Below, piece after piece: positions 49,561-60,430 of a stretch of DNA of 64,000 nt. The notes beneath the pieces were generated by a model. It searched no databases. It had not been told where the DNA came from and saw only the letters and a program-made list of their open reading frames with translations. Origin of the DNA: Gordionus sp. m RMFG-2023 (taxonomy: Eukaryota > Nematomorpha > Gordioida > Chordodea > Parachordodidae); NCBI RefSeq assembly GCF_954871325.1, contig NC_088775.1, forward strand, positions 57,575,561 to 57,639,560. The letters are read 5' to 3'. A program made the position numbers and the translations under genes. Each line of letters begins with the position of its first letter. Position 1 is the stretch's first letter.

Positions 49561-49699
49561 TGTATGGTAGTAGTATATATGTTAATTGCCGGAGTTTTTT
49601 CGGCAATGTGAGGTAGTGGAAGGCAGGGTAATTTTCAGACAATGTATTCTATTTTACAAATTAATAAATTTATTATTTATTTGAGATTAAATTATTATG

Positions 49700-50115
49700 A
49701 ATTTAATAAATTTTTTTAAATATATTTTTTTGATTGATTTTTTTTTTAAATATATTTTTAATTTGTTACAATATATTTTTTGATTGATTTAATATATATT
49801 TTTTTTAAATATATTTATTTGATTGATTTTTTTTTTAAAATATATTTTTAATTTGTTACAATATATTTTTTGATTGATATTTTTTTTAAATATATATTTT
49901 TTTTAAATATATATTTTTTTTAAATATATTTTTTTGATTGATTTTTTTTTAAAAATATATTTTTAATTTGTTACAATATATTTTTTGATTGATATTTTTT
50001 TTTAATATATATATTTTTTTTAATATATTTTTTTGATTGATATTTTTTTTGCTACAATATATTTTTTGATTGATATTTTTTTTTAATATATATTTTTGAG
50101 TGATATTTTTTATTT
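49700..50115. repeat. AT-rich array of the left foldback arm
   Basis: Units of TATATTTTTTTGATTGATTT and TTAATTTGTTACAATATATT recur. The complement of this array lies at about 58385-58930 in the right arm. Confidence 0.85.
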
Positions 50116-50984
50116 TTTGTGTTTATTTTTTTTTTAATAAATTTTTTAAACATATTTTTTTGAGATATTTTTTAATATAAATTTTTCAAATGATTATTAT
50201 ATATTTATGTTTTACCTAATTTTATCTATTATATATCTTTTGATAGATAATTTTTTAGGTAATAGTGACAAATGTCATAATCGTTAATTTTAAACTTTTT
50301 TGAGTTTTTTTAAAGTATATGGGTAAAAATATGTTTTGTAAACATGTTAAATAATATTTCAGTGAAAGTGTACTATGGAAAAGTGACAATTGTCATAATC
50401 GTTATTTTTGAACTTTTTAAAGTTTTTTTAAAGTAAGTGGGTAAAAATATGTTTGGTAAACATGTTAAATTAATATTTCAGTGAAAATGTACTATTGAAA
50501 AGTGATAATTGTCATTATTTTTGAACTTTTTTAAGTTTTTTTAAAGTAAATGGGTAAAAATATGTTTTGTAAACATGTTAAATTAATATTTCAGTGAAAG
50601 TGTACTCTGGAAAAGTGACAATTGTCATAATCGTTATTTTTGAACTTTTTTGAGTTTTTTAAAAGTAAATGGGTAAAAATATGTTTTGTAAACATGTTAA
50701 ATTAATATTTCAGTGAAAGTGTACTATGGAAAAGTGACAATTATCATAATCGTTATTTTTAAACTTTTTAAAAATTTTTTAAAGTAAATGGGTAAAAATA
50801 TTTTTTTTAACATGTTAAATTAATATTTCAGTGAAAGTGCACTATGGAAAAGTGACAATTGTCATAATCGTTATTTTTGAACTTTTTTTAGATTTTTTAA
50901 AGTAAATGGGTAAAAATATGTTTTGTAAACATATTAAATTAATATTTCAGTGAAAGTGTATTATGGAAAAGTGACGGTAATAGG

Positions 50985-51250
50985 AAAAAAAACCCCTGGA
51001 AAAAAAACCCCGGAAAAAAACCCCGGAAAATAAACCCCCGGAAAATAAACCCCCGGAAAATAAACCCCCAGGAAAAAAAACCCCCGGAAAATAAACCCCC
51101 AGGAAAAAAAACCCCTGGAAAAAAAACCCCCGGAAAATAAACCCCCAGGAAAAAAAACCCCTGGAAATAAAACCCCCGGAAAAAACCCCCAGGAAATAAA
51201 ACCCCGGAAAAAAAACCCCCAGGAAATAAAACCCCCGGAAAAAAACCCCT
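50985..51250. repeat. MULE left TIR, CCCCCGGAAAA tandem array
   Basis: About eighteen units of roughly 14 bp, mixing CCCCCGGAAAATAAA and CCCCTGGAAAAAAAA. The complementary array forms the right end. The tandem G-runs on one strand could form G-quadruplex or hairpin structure; that is inference. The 104-codon open frame over it is a by-product. Confidence 0.93.
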
Positions 51251-51364
51251 TTAGATTATTTTTATACACTCTCATATTTAAGTATATTCTAGCAATAATT
51301 TATATTGAATTGGTATATATACAATTGCAAGTTAATAATTTGTTAAAAATATTATGACCTCATC

Positions 51365-51505
51365 AACTTTTTGCTGATGGACCATTCATGCTTCCTCCAC
51401 CCCACCTCCTTCTACTGTCATGGGCCTTGCTGGAGTTGGTATGCCTCCTATGAATATGATGCACCATCCAAATTTACCCCCCAATATGATGGGTTATTTA
51501 TATTT
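51365..51505 (+). other. Pro/Met-rich coding-like patch inside the MULE
   Basis: One frame reads MGLAGVGMPPMNMMHHPNLP followed by PNMMG and then a GT donor-like site; base composition is strikingly higher in GC than around it. The patch lies between the left TIR and the transposase gene. It may be a captured exon of a host gene or a 5' exon of the MULE; I cannot name the source. Another frame is also open over the same stretch. Confidence 0.4.
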
Positions 51506-51924
51506 ACTATTGATACTTAAAACGTTATGTATATATTCTAAATTATTAAAAGTAACTGCTTGCATAAATAGGCCAATCCAAACAGATTTTTTTTAAAATA
51601 CAAATTTATTTAAGCAGATAATCAATTTTTAGAAATACATATATAACCTGATTGGTTGTTAGCAGCCAGTATATAAAGAAATTGAAACTTAATTCATGCA
51701 TATTTAAAAGATGAATATAGAAATAAATTCGTGATTTATTATAATAGAAACAAATATACATTCACCCAATATACAATTTAATTCAGTTGAAACCATTAAA
51801 ATGCAAATGGAAAATACTCAATTTTTTTGCATTTGGTATTTTGAATAAATGTGATAATTTTAATTTATTCATGATTTCTCACCTCATTGATATGCAACTA
51901 CCTTTAGTTTTTAGCTTATTAAAA

Positions 51925-52415
51925 GTTTTAAAATGTATTTTTAATCAAAAGAATAAAAATTGTTTATTAATTAAAAACGCTATGATTGGTATTGTTTTAA
52001 AATGTATTTTTAATCAAAAGAATAAAAATTGTTTATAAATTAAAAACGCTATAATTGGTTTTTAGACAATTGCAAGTTAATAAATATTATTGCAGCAACT
52101 AGTTAAATGAACAGATATTAAAATGTATTGTTATAAAATGTATTTTTAATCAAAAGAATAAAAATTGTTTATAAATTAAAAACGCTATAATTGGTATTTA
52201 TTTATAAAATTAAACAATAATAATTTGGATCTTTATGACGTATATAAAAGACAAAAAAAAAATTAAATTTACAAAAATATTTTATTCATAAAATTTATAT
52301 TTTATAAAAAAAAATTAAATTTACAAAAATATTTTATTCATAAAATTTATATTTTATAAAAAAAAATTAAATTTACAAAAATATTTTATTCATAAAATTT
52401 GTATTTTATAAAAAA
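51925..52415. repeat. Two short tandem repeats upstream of the MULE transposase
   Basis: AAAATGTATTTTTAATCAAAAG occurs three times (51929-52197), followed by AAATTAAATTTACAAAAATA units three times (52260-52415), ending seven bases before the transposase start codon. Position suggests the promoter region of the transposase gene. Confidence 0.85.
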
Positions 52416-52421
52416 AATTTA

Positions 52422-53955
52422 ATGGATCTTATTCATCCTGGAAAGCTCATATTTGAAGGTTATTCTTATACCATACATAAAAAATGCTCAAACAAGATTA
52501 GATGGCGCTGCTCAAAGTATTCTTCTTTTAAATGCCGAGCAATACTTTTTTCAACACTCGATAATCAAGACCCGGTTCTTGATACAGCTCATAATCATCC
52601 ATCAAATATTGATGGACTAGTAGCAATGAAATCCATTGCTAACATGAAGAAGCGATGTGCAGACTCTTTGGCAAAACCTCTTCAAATTTATGCAGAGGAA
52701 ATTGTAAAATTAGACCAAAAAGTTCAGTCGCATATGTTATCGGAAGATTCTATAAAAAGAACTCTAAGGAATCACAAAGCAATGCAACACCCTTCAAATC
52801 TTGAGAATTTGGAAGACCTAGTTATTGAAGGTATTGCTTTAAATATAATTATATTTTCATAAAAATTTAAATATTATAGGTGATTGGGCAAATTGTGGCT
52901 CCCAGAACTCAAAACGATTTTTATTATTTGATAATGGCCCACAAGCTGAAGAACGCATAATAATGTTCGCAACAGATGATTCCTTGAATCTAATATCTAA
53001 TAGGACAGAGTGGTATATGGATGGTAATTTTGCCATGTCCCCAAAAAATTTTCTACAATTATATGTGATTAGAGTAGCAATAAACAATATTTTTATTACA
53101 GCGGTTTATTGTGTACTCCAGAAAAAAACTCAAAGTACATATGAAATAATATTTCAAACAATAATGTCTAAATGTCAGGAAAGGGATTTATTTCCTGATC
53201 CATTATATATATACATGGATTTCGAAAAGTCTGCTATGACCGCGGTTAAGAGTATCATTGGTATGATTATTAATATGTTTAATAATTTATATTTATTTTT
53301 TCAATTAGGGGATCACATCGTAATTAGAGGATGTTTTTACCATTTGTGTCAAAGTACACATAGAAAAATTCAGAAGCTGGGTCTGGAAAGCGAATATAGG
53401 ACGGATGAAACTCTAAGTTTTTTTTGTGGCATGATGGACGGCTTAGCATTCGTTCCGTTATGTGATATGGATAATGCAATGACATTCCTTAGATCAGTTA
53501 CTCCGAGCAATGGTAAGGACATTCTCGATTATTTCGATAAAAATTATGTCAATGGAGTATCAAGGAATGTCATGAGAAGCAATTCTCAATCCCAAACACG
53601 TCGAATTGAGCCTCGATTTCCTCCAGAAACCTGGAACGTGAATCAGAGTACTCTCTCAGATGAAGAACGAACAAATAATCAATGCGAAGGTTGGAATCAT
53701 CGTTTTTCTAATCTGGTTGGTAATAAACACCCATCAATCTGGGTACTCATTAAAAAAATGAAATGCGAGGTGGCTGCCGACGAAACCAAACTTGAAAGAT
53801 GGCGCGTAGGTAGTTGGACATCTAAAACAAAATCGCAGAGTTCTAACAACCAGATTCGGCTAAAGAAACTTTGCGAAGAATACCGTGATGGGGTGCGAAG
53901 CCTTCCGGATTTTATAAGAGCGATATCCTTCAATATTCGATGTCAACCAATATAA
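52422..53955 (+). CDS. MULE transposase with FLYWCH zinc finger, three exons
   Basis: Exons 52422-52830, 52880-53260 and 53309-53955; introns of 49 and 48 nt, both GT...AG and both in phase 1; total 478 codons with no internal stop. An N-terminal FLYWCH finger (about residues 20-60: YSYTIHKKCSNKIRWRCSKY, then HNHPS) binds DNA. The MULE catalytic core follows: WYMDGNFAMSP (first Asp), YIYMDFEKSA (second Asp) and GCFYHLCQS (the C/H signature). The third acidic residue lies further on and is not assigned with certainty. The C-terminal part (NNQCEGWNHRFSNLVG) is typical of the family in animals. The gene lies centrally between the TIR arrays. The second intron could be left in without breaking the frame. 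Confidence 0.9.
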
Positions 53956-54235
53956 TTATTATTATAAATTATAAAATTATATATACATAATCATGGTTTA
54001 CCAATAAATTAAACATTTCTTATTTCTAAGTTTTGTCAAATTTAGTCTATTTAATATCATATTTAAAGATGGTATTGTATTTTTACTATAGAAATTTTTT
54101 TTTACAATACATAGTTATTTTACTGAGGCATTTTTTCCCAGTACCAATTTAAACATCAGTTTTTCTTATTTAAGAATTTTTTTATGAAGAGTAGACCGGT
54201 CTTAAGTAAATTCTATAAAAATGAAAAAAAATTAT

Positions 54236-54450
54236 TGGGGAATTTTTTTCCGGGGGTTTTTTTTCCTGGGGATTTATTTTCCGGGGGTTTTTTTTCCTGG
54301 GGGTTTATTTTCCAGGGGTTTTTTTTCCTGGGGGTTTATTTTCCGGGGGTTTTTTTTCCTGGGGGTTTATTTTCCGGGGGGTTTATTTTCCGGGGGTTTA
54401 TTTTCCGGGGGTTTTTTTTCCGGGGTTTTTTTTCCAGGGGTTTTTTTTCC
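54236..54450. repeat. MULE right TIR, inverted G/C tandem array
   Basis: Units of TTTTTTTTCCTGGGGGTTTA and relatives, the complement of the left array. The last bases, GGGATTC, end the element before the second AAAAGTGAC. Confidence 0.93.
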
Positions 54451-55818
54451 GGGATTCAAAAGTGACAATTGTCATAATCGTTATTTTTGTACTTTTTTAA
54501 GTTTTTATAAAGTGTAAACATGTTAAATTAATATTTCAGTGAAAGTGTACTATGGAAAAGTGACAATTGTCATAATCGTTATTTTTAAACTTTTTTTAGA
54601 TTTGGTAAACATGTTAAATTAATATCTCAGTGAAAGTGTACTATGGAAAAGTGACAATTGTCATAATCGTTTTTTTTAAACTTTTTTTAGATTTTTTAAA
54701 GTAAATGGGTAAAAATATGTTTTGTAAACATATTTAATTAATATTTCAGTGAAAGTGTACTATGGAAAAGTGACAATTGTCATAATCGTTATTTTTAAAC
54801 TTTTTTTAGATTTTTTAAAGTAAATGAGTAAAAATATGTTTTGTAAACATATTAAATTAATATTTCAGTGAAAATATAATATGGAAAAGTGACAATTGCC
54901 AAAATCGTTATTTTGGAACTTTTTGAGTTTTTTTAAAGTAAATGGGTAAAAATATGTTTTGTAAACGTGTTAAATTAATATTTCAGTGAAAGTGTACTAT
55001 GGAAAAGTCACAATTGTCATAATCGTTATTTTTGAACTTTTTTTAAATTTTTTAAAGTAAATGGGTAAAAATATGTTTTGTAAACATATTAAATTAATAT
55101 TTCAATGAAAGTGTACTATGGAAAAGTGACAATTGTCATAATCGTTATATTTGAATTTGAGTTTTTTTAAAGTAAATGGGTAAAAATATGTTTTGTAAAC
55201 ATGTTAAATTAATATTTCAGTGAAAGTGTACTATGTATGGATAAGTGACAATTGTCATAATCGTTATTTTTGAACTTTTTTAAATTTTTTTAAAGTAAAT
55301 GGGTAAAAATATGTTTTGTAAACATGTTAAATTAAAATTTCAGTTTAGATATGTTTTATATTTTTAAGTCACTAACAGTAATATCAACAATAAAATTCCT
55401 AAATTCGCTTTTATTTATATATTCAAAATTAATGACGAGATATTTTCCTGCAAATCGTCATTCCTTGATTTGATTAAATTCAAGATTTTATTAATAAAAC
55501 ATTTATCACTTCAAATGATAATAAATTTCACTATTATGATTAAACTTTAATCTTCATAACACCCGGAAATGTTTTTATAATATAATTTATAATAGTAGGC
55601 CAATAAAATAATTGTAAGATTAATTTATTTTTTCCTAAAATGTTAGCTACGAAATATATTTAAATATAGAATCCTGCATCGGTTATTTGTATATCAACTA
55701 ACTATAATATCTTTGACTTATTTATTTCAATTCTGTGAGTAAATACATTTTAAATATTTATTCACTTTAGTGAATGATCTGAAATTACAAGTTAGAGCGA
55801 GCTACTATTGAAATTTAA

Positions 55819-55977
55819 ATCTATCAAAGTATTAGAAAAGAATCAACGTCAGACAATAAATTTGTAGTTTGTCATTGCAAGCAAAATTGCACAACCAATA
55901 GATGCAAATGCAAGGCATCTAAAATGTCTTGCAACTCACATTGTCATGCTACAAATAATAAATGTCAAAATAAATGA
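55819..55977 (+). pseudogene. Cys-rich CXC-like C-terminus in the foldback centre
   Basis: An open frame ends at a stop at 55977 and reads VVCHCKQNCTTNRCKCKASK followed by MSCNSHCHATNNKCQNK. The spacing CxCx(4)Cx(4)CxCx(6)Cx(3)C resembles Tesmin/TSO1-type CXC domains and the Cys-rich ends of some integrase-like transposases (KRBA2/Ginger-related). No upstream catalytic domain remains. It straddles the inner end of the left arm and the centre. Most likely it is the last trace of the transposase that once sat between the arms; that is inference. Confidence 0.6.
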
Positions 55978-56581
55978 TAATTTTATATTTATATTGTATT
56001 ATATTGATAATAAAAAAATGAGTTGTAAATATTGTTTTTTCTATTGTGAAGATACAAAATCTTACAAGATCTTATATGGAAGGGTTGCTACCAGATTTCC
56101 GTTAATAATATAGTGTAAAAATATATTTTAATAATATTAAGAAGCAGATAAATATGATGGGGGTGGGGGGGGGGAGAAAAAATTCCCACACATTTTACCA
56201 AATGTGTCTGATTTGGTAAATTTTATTTAAAATAATAAAGAATTTACCCCTATCAAATAACTAAAAGTGCGTATATGATGTAACAAAAATATAAAAAAAT
56301 GAATAAAAATAATGACCTTATAAAATTTGTGAGAAATATTTTACAAAAAGATTATAAACCCGAAGAAAATTTAAAACATAAATTGGCCAAAGGCCTTCTC
56401 AAAGAGAGAGCCTAGCATAATTCAATAAAATATAGTTAAAAAAATTATCTAAAGGCCTTCATTTTTCGAAAAAAACTTAGAATGTTTGGTGTATAATCTT
56501 AGTAATTGTTTAAAATAAATATAAATATGAGGGCTAACTTTGAAAATGCTAAAATTAATTTTGTAATTATATTCATTTTCG
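55978..56581. other. Centre of the foldback element, non-coding
   Basis: A G-run (56159-56175), the palindromic phrase GGCCAAAGGCCTTCTC (about 56385) and AT-rich DNA; no gene. Confidence 0.55.
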
Positions 56582-57090
56582 AAAAGCTATTTAATACTTT
56601 GATAGTAAATTTCAATAGTAGCTCTAACTTGTAATTTTAGATCATTCACTAAAGTGAATAAATATTTAAAATGTATTTACTCACAGAATTGAAATAAATA
56701 AGTCAAAGATATTATAGTTAGTTGATATACAAATAACCTATGCAGGATTCTATTTAAATATATTTCGTAGTTAATATTTTAGGAAAAAATAAATTAATCT
56801 TACAATTATTATAATCTTATATTGGCCTACTATTATAAATTATATTATAAAAACATTTCCGGATGTTATGAAGATTAAAGTTTAATCATAATAGTGAAAT
56901 TTATTATCATTTGAAGTGATAAATGTTTTATTAATAAAATCTTGAATTTAATCAAATCAAGGAATGACGATTTGCAGGAAAATATCTCGTCATTAATTTT
57001 GAATATATAAATAAAAGCGAATTTAGGAATTTTATTGTTGATATTACTGTTAGTGACTTAAAAATATAAAACATATCTAAACTGAAATTT

Positions 57091-58310
57091 TAATTTAACA
57101 TGTTTACAAAACATATTTTTACCCATTTAGTTTAAAAAAATTTAAAAAAGTTCAAAAATAACGATTATGACAATTGTCACTTATCCATAGTACACTTTCC
57201 CTGAAATATTAATTTAATATGTACAAAACATATTTTTACCCATTTACTTTAAAAAAACTCAAAAAAGTTCAAAAATAACGATTATGACCATTGTCACTTT
57301 TCCATAGTACACTTTCACTGAGATATTAATTTAACATGTTTACAAAACATATTTTTACCAAATCTAAAAAAGTTTAAAATTAACGATTATGACAATTGTC
57401 ACTTTTCCTTAGTACACTTTCACTGAAATATTAATTTAATATGTTTACAAAACATATTTTTACCCATTTACTTTAAAAAAACTCAAAAAAGTTCAAAAAT
57501 AACGATTATGACCATTGTCACTTTTCCATAGTACACTTTCACTGAGATATTAATTTAACATGTTTACAAAACATATTTTTACCAAATCTAAAAAAGTTTA
57601 AAAATAACGATTATGACAATTGTCACTTTTCCTTAGTACACTTTCACTGAAATATTAATTTAATATGTTTACAAAACATATTTTTACCCATTTACTTTAA
57701 AAAATCTAAAAAAAGTTCAAAAATAACGATTATGACAATTGTCACTTTTCCATAGTACACTTTCACTGAAATTTTAATTTAACATGTTTACAAAACATAT
57801 TTTTACCCATTCTTTAAAAAAACTTAAAAAAGTTTAAAAATAACGATTATAATAGTTGTCACTTTTCCATAGTACACTTTCACTGAAATATTAATTTAAC
57901 ATGTTTACAAAACATTTTTTTATCCATTTACTTTAAAAAAAGTTTAAAAATATGACAATTGTCATTTTTCCATAGTACACTTTCACTGAAATATTAATTT
58001 AATATGTTTACAAAACATATTTTTATCTATTTGCTTTAAAAAAACTCAAAAAAGTTCAAAAATTACGATTATGACAATTGTCACTTTTCCATAGTGACTT
58101 TCACTGAAATATTAATTTAACATGTTTACAAAACATATTTTTATCCATTTACTTTAAAAAAACTCAATGAAGTTCAAAAATAACGATTATGACAATTGTT
58201 ACTTTTCTATAGTACACTTTCACTGAAATATTAATTTAACATATTTACAAAACATATTTTTATCTATTTGCTTTAAAAAAGTTCAAAAATTATGATTATG
58301 ACATTTGTCA
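57091..58310. repeat. 117-bp tandem array, right foldback arm
   Basis: Inverted relative to the left-arm array, about eleven units with CGATTATGACAATTGTCAC and AACATGTTTACAAAACATAT. Units differ by small deletions, so the two arms have been diverging or partly homogenising. Confidence 0.93.
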
Positions 58311-59351
58311 CTATTACCTAAAAAATTATCTATCAAAAGATATAAAATAGATGAAATTACGTAAAATATAAATATATAATAAACTTTTTAAAATAAATAT
58401 TAAAAAATATCAATCAAAAAAATATATTTAAAAAAATTTATTAAAAAAATATATTAAAAATTATCAATCAAAAAATATCAATCAAAAAAATATATTTAAA
58501 AAAATATATTAAAAAACATCAATCAAAAAAATTTATTAAAAAAATCATATAAACACAAAAAATTAAAAATATAAAAAAAAATATCAATCAAAAATATATA
58601 TTAAAAATATTAATTTAAAAAATCATATAACACAAAAAAAAATATAAAAAAAAATATCAATCAAAAAAATATATTTAAAAAAAAATATCAATCAAAAAAA
58701 TATATTTAAAAAAAAATATCAATCAAAAATATATATTTAATAATATTAATTTAAAAAATCATATAACACACAAAAAAAATATAAAAAAAAATATCAATCA
58801 AAAAAATATATTTAAAAAAATTTATTAAAAAAACATATAACACAAAAAATAAAAAAAATTAGCGATCAAAAAGAAAAATATCAATCAAAAAATATATTGT
58901 AACAAATTAAAATATATTAAAAAAAAAAATATAATATTAATCTTAAAAAATTATTAATAATAACGAAAAAATTATTAATAGCACATTAAAATTACCCTGC
59001 CTACCATTACCTCACATTGCCGAATTGCCGGAATTTTCACTTTGCCGCTAACATATACATTAACTTTTAAAAATATAAAATTGAATTCCCAACTCAGTTA
59101 ACTTTCTAAGATATTGCCATTTTTAGAAACGCGAAAATTCCAAAATACAATATATATTTAAATATCTCAAAAACTAATTAAGCTAAAATCATAAAAAACC
59201 GGAAATAGGAAACATAAAATCCTATTAATAAAAAGATAAATGGTTTTTTTCAAAGTTTTTTTATAAATAGACCTACTTCCTTATATTTTGAAAATCCTAC
59301 TTTTGCCAGATTAAGAAAGAAAAAAATATTTTGCCAGATTGAGAAAAAAAA

Positions 59352-59425
59352 ATCTTTGCTGGGATTCGAACCTAAGTCTATTAGATTTGTAAGCGACGCT
59401 CTCGCCGATTGGGCCACAAGTCACT
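59352..59425 (-). other. tRNA-like sequence (degenerate)
   Basis: On the minus strand an A-box-like TGGCCCAATCGGCGAGAG and a B box GGTTCGAATCC lie at tRNA spacing, with CGCTTACAAATC in the anticodon region. Stems do not pair well, so I do not call a functional tRNA. It may be the head of an old SINE near the Helitron 3' end that follows. Confidence 0.6.
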
Positions 59426-59684
59426 TTTCAAAATTAACAATTTTTAAATATATATTATAAATTGTGAAAGTGTGACTGACACAGTGTGATAAGGCTTTTA
59501 TATATATTATAGATAGATGTTTATGAAGTATATAGTATTTTAATTTATGTGCACAATAAAAAATCTTTTAAACTAAATTTTTATTCATTTGTATTTGTAA
59601 TTTATAATATAAAAAATATATTCTTGCTAGATGAGTTTTGTTTAAAAATAGGAAAATTTATTATTCATCCATCATTAAATAAAT

Positions 59685-59730
59685 AAGAAAATTCTGATTC
59701 CCCTTCATTCTTGACGAGCTATCACCTAGT
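59685..59730 (+). mobile_element. Helitron-like 3' terminus
   Basis: The sequence ATTCTGATTCCCCTTCATTC-TTGACGAG-CTATCACCTAGT resembles the 3' end of the Helitron at 36947: an imperfect hairpin followed by CTAGT. No matching 5' end was located, so the extent of the element is unknown. Confidence 0.5.
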
Positions 59731-59749
59731 ACATATATATATTACTCAA

Positions 59750-60430
59750 CAAATTTCGCCCAATACGCGTCCTCCAAAAAGGGACTTCTCTAATTGCACG
59801 TTCCGTTGATTATCTTCTTTTGAACCCGCAATTATAGGAACTTGTCAATTTTCATTTTATCAGAAACCACAATAGATACGAATGGCTCTGGGCCATCCCC
59901 AATAAAACTTAGATACATACCTCTCCCGAAAATCTCATAATATCATCTCCTTCTAACAGTAATATCGTCACACCATACACATGCTCTCTCTACAACACTT
60001 AGGTTGATAGTTAAGGTAATCACTCCTTACTGTAAATTTTCTTAGGGTAGACACCCCCTTCACTGGACAATTACCAACTTAATTCACAAGGCGTTTCTAT
60101 AAACACATTCTTTCCACATTAGATCCAGTCGGATTAGATATCTCTCTTTGGTATGGTATTATACCTGTATAAAATCGAATGCACACTACGAATTCATTGG
60201 GTCCGCCGAATAATCCAAACGTAACAAATATTCGTAATTAGAAAATATACCTTTTTTACCCTTTGCTTAGGGAACTTCGGCAAAGATGTAATTCTATTTT
60301 TAAAAACTTTAGGCAAGAAGTTAACAACAATCACTGGAGATCCTTGAGAAAATTTATATCTCAGACAAAGAATATCTCTTGAGATATTTAGACCGAATTT
60401 ATTTCTGTCCTGAGCTTGCCTAACAAAACA
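59750..60430 (-). other. GC-richer block, decayed coding-like sequence
   Basis: Base composition is clearly more balanced than around it. On the minus strand fragments such as GDGPEPFVSIVVSDKMKIDK and GSPVIVVNFLPKVFKNRITS are readable but are separated by stops in changing frames. I do not recognise a family. It may be the remains of a repeat or captured gene within the giant intron. Confidence 0.4.

Larger units (their letters stand above)
50976..54457 (+). mobile_element. MULE DNA transposon with 9-bp target duplication
   Basis: The element lies exactly between two copies of AAAAGTGAC (50967-50975 and 54458-54466). Left and right of them the host tandem unit reads on without loss (ATGG-AAAAGTGAC-AATTGTC), so the empty site is evident. 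A 9-bp duplication is characteristic of Mutator-like elements. Its ends are inverted arrays of G/C- and A-runs (50985-51250 and 54236-54450), and it encodes a FLYWCH/MULE transposase with two short introns and no stop. At 3482 bp it could be autonomous. Confidence 0.95.
50258..55345. repeat. 117-bp tandem array, left foldback arm, split by the MULE
   Basis: The unit contains GTGACAATTGTCATAATCG, TAAAGTAAATGGGTAAAAAT, TTTTGTAAACATGTTAAATT and CAGTGAAAGTGTACTATGG. About six units precede the MULE and eight follow it at 54458-55345. The MULE insertion falls within one unit, after AAAAGTGAC. Confidence 0.93.
49573..59062. mobile_element. Large foldback-like element, arms of tandem repeats
   Basis: Two arms are inverted copies of each other in the same order. 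From outside inward: a GC-containing tip (GGCAATGTGAGGTA at 49604 and its complement near 59010), an AT-rich array with TTTTTTGATTGAT, a 117-bp tandem array containing GTGACAATTGTCATAATCG, and a 490-bp unique segment (55345-55838 and 56582-57090). The left arm also holds a 3482-bp MULE; without it the element is about 6.0 kb with arms of roughly 2.5-2.8 kb around a 740-bp centre. Long arms built of tandem repeats are the hallmark of foldback elements. The outermost ends are set at TATATGTTA and are uncertain by about 30 bp; no target duplication was found. Confidence 0.8.

Noticed and set aside
50961-51275. 104-codon open frame rich in Phe/Gly on the minus strand, and similar frames at 54184-54517
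   Set aside because: They are translations of the G/C tandem arrays at the MULE ends; any frame through such units is open.
50258-58310. CRISPR-like array of regular repeats
   Set aside because: The 117-bp units are continuous tandem repeats without unique spacers, mirrored in a second arm, in a eukaryotic genome.
59352-59425. Functional tRNA gene (Val-like anticodon loop)
   Set aside because: The loop CTTACAA could be read as anticodon UAC, but the stem around it does not form.
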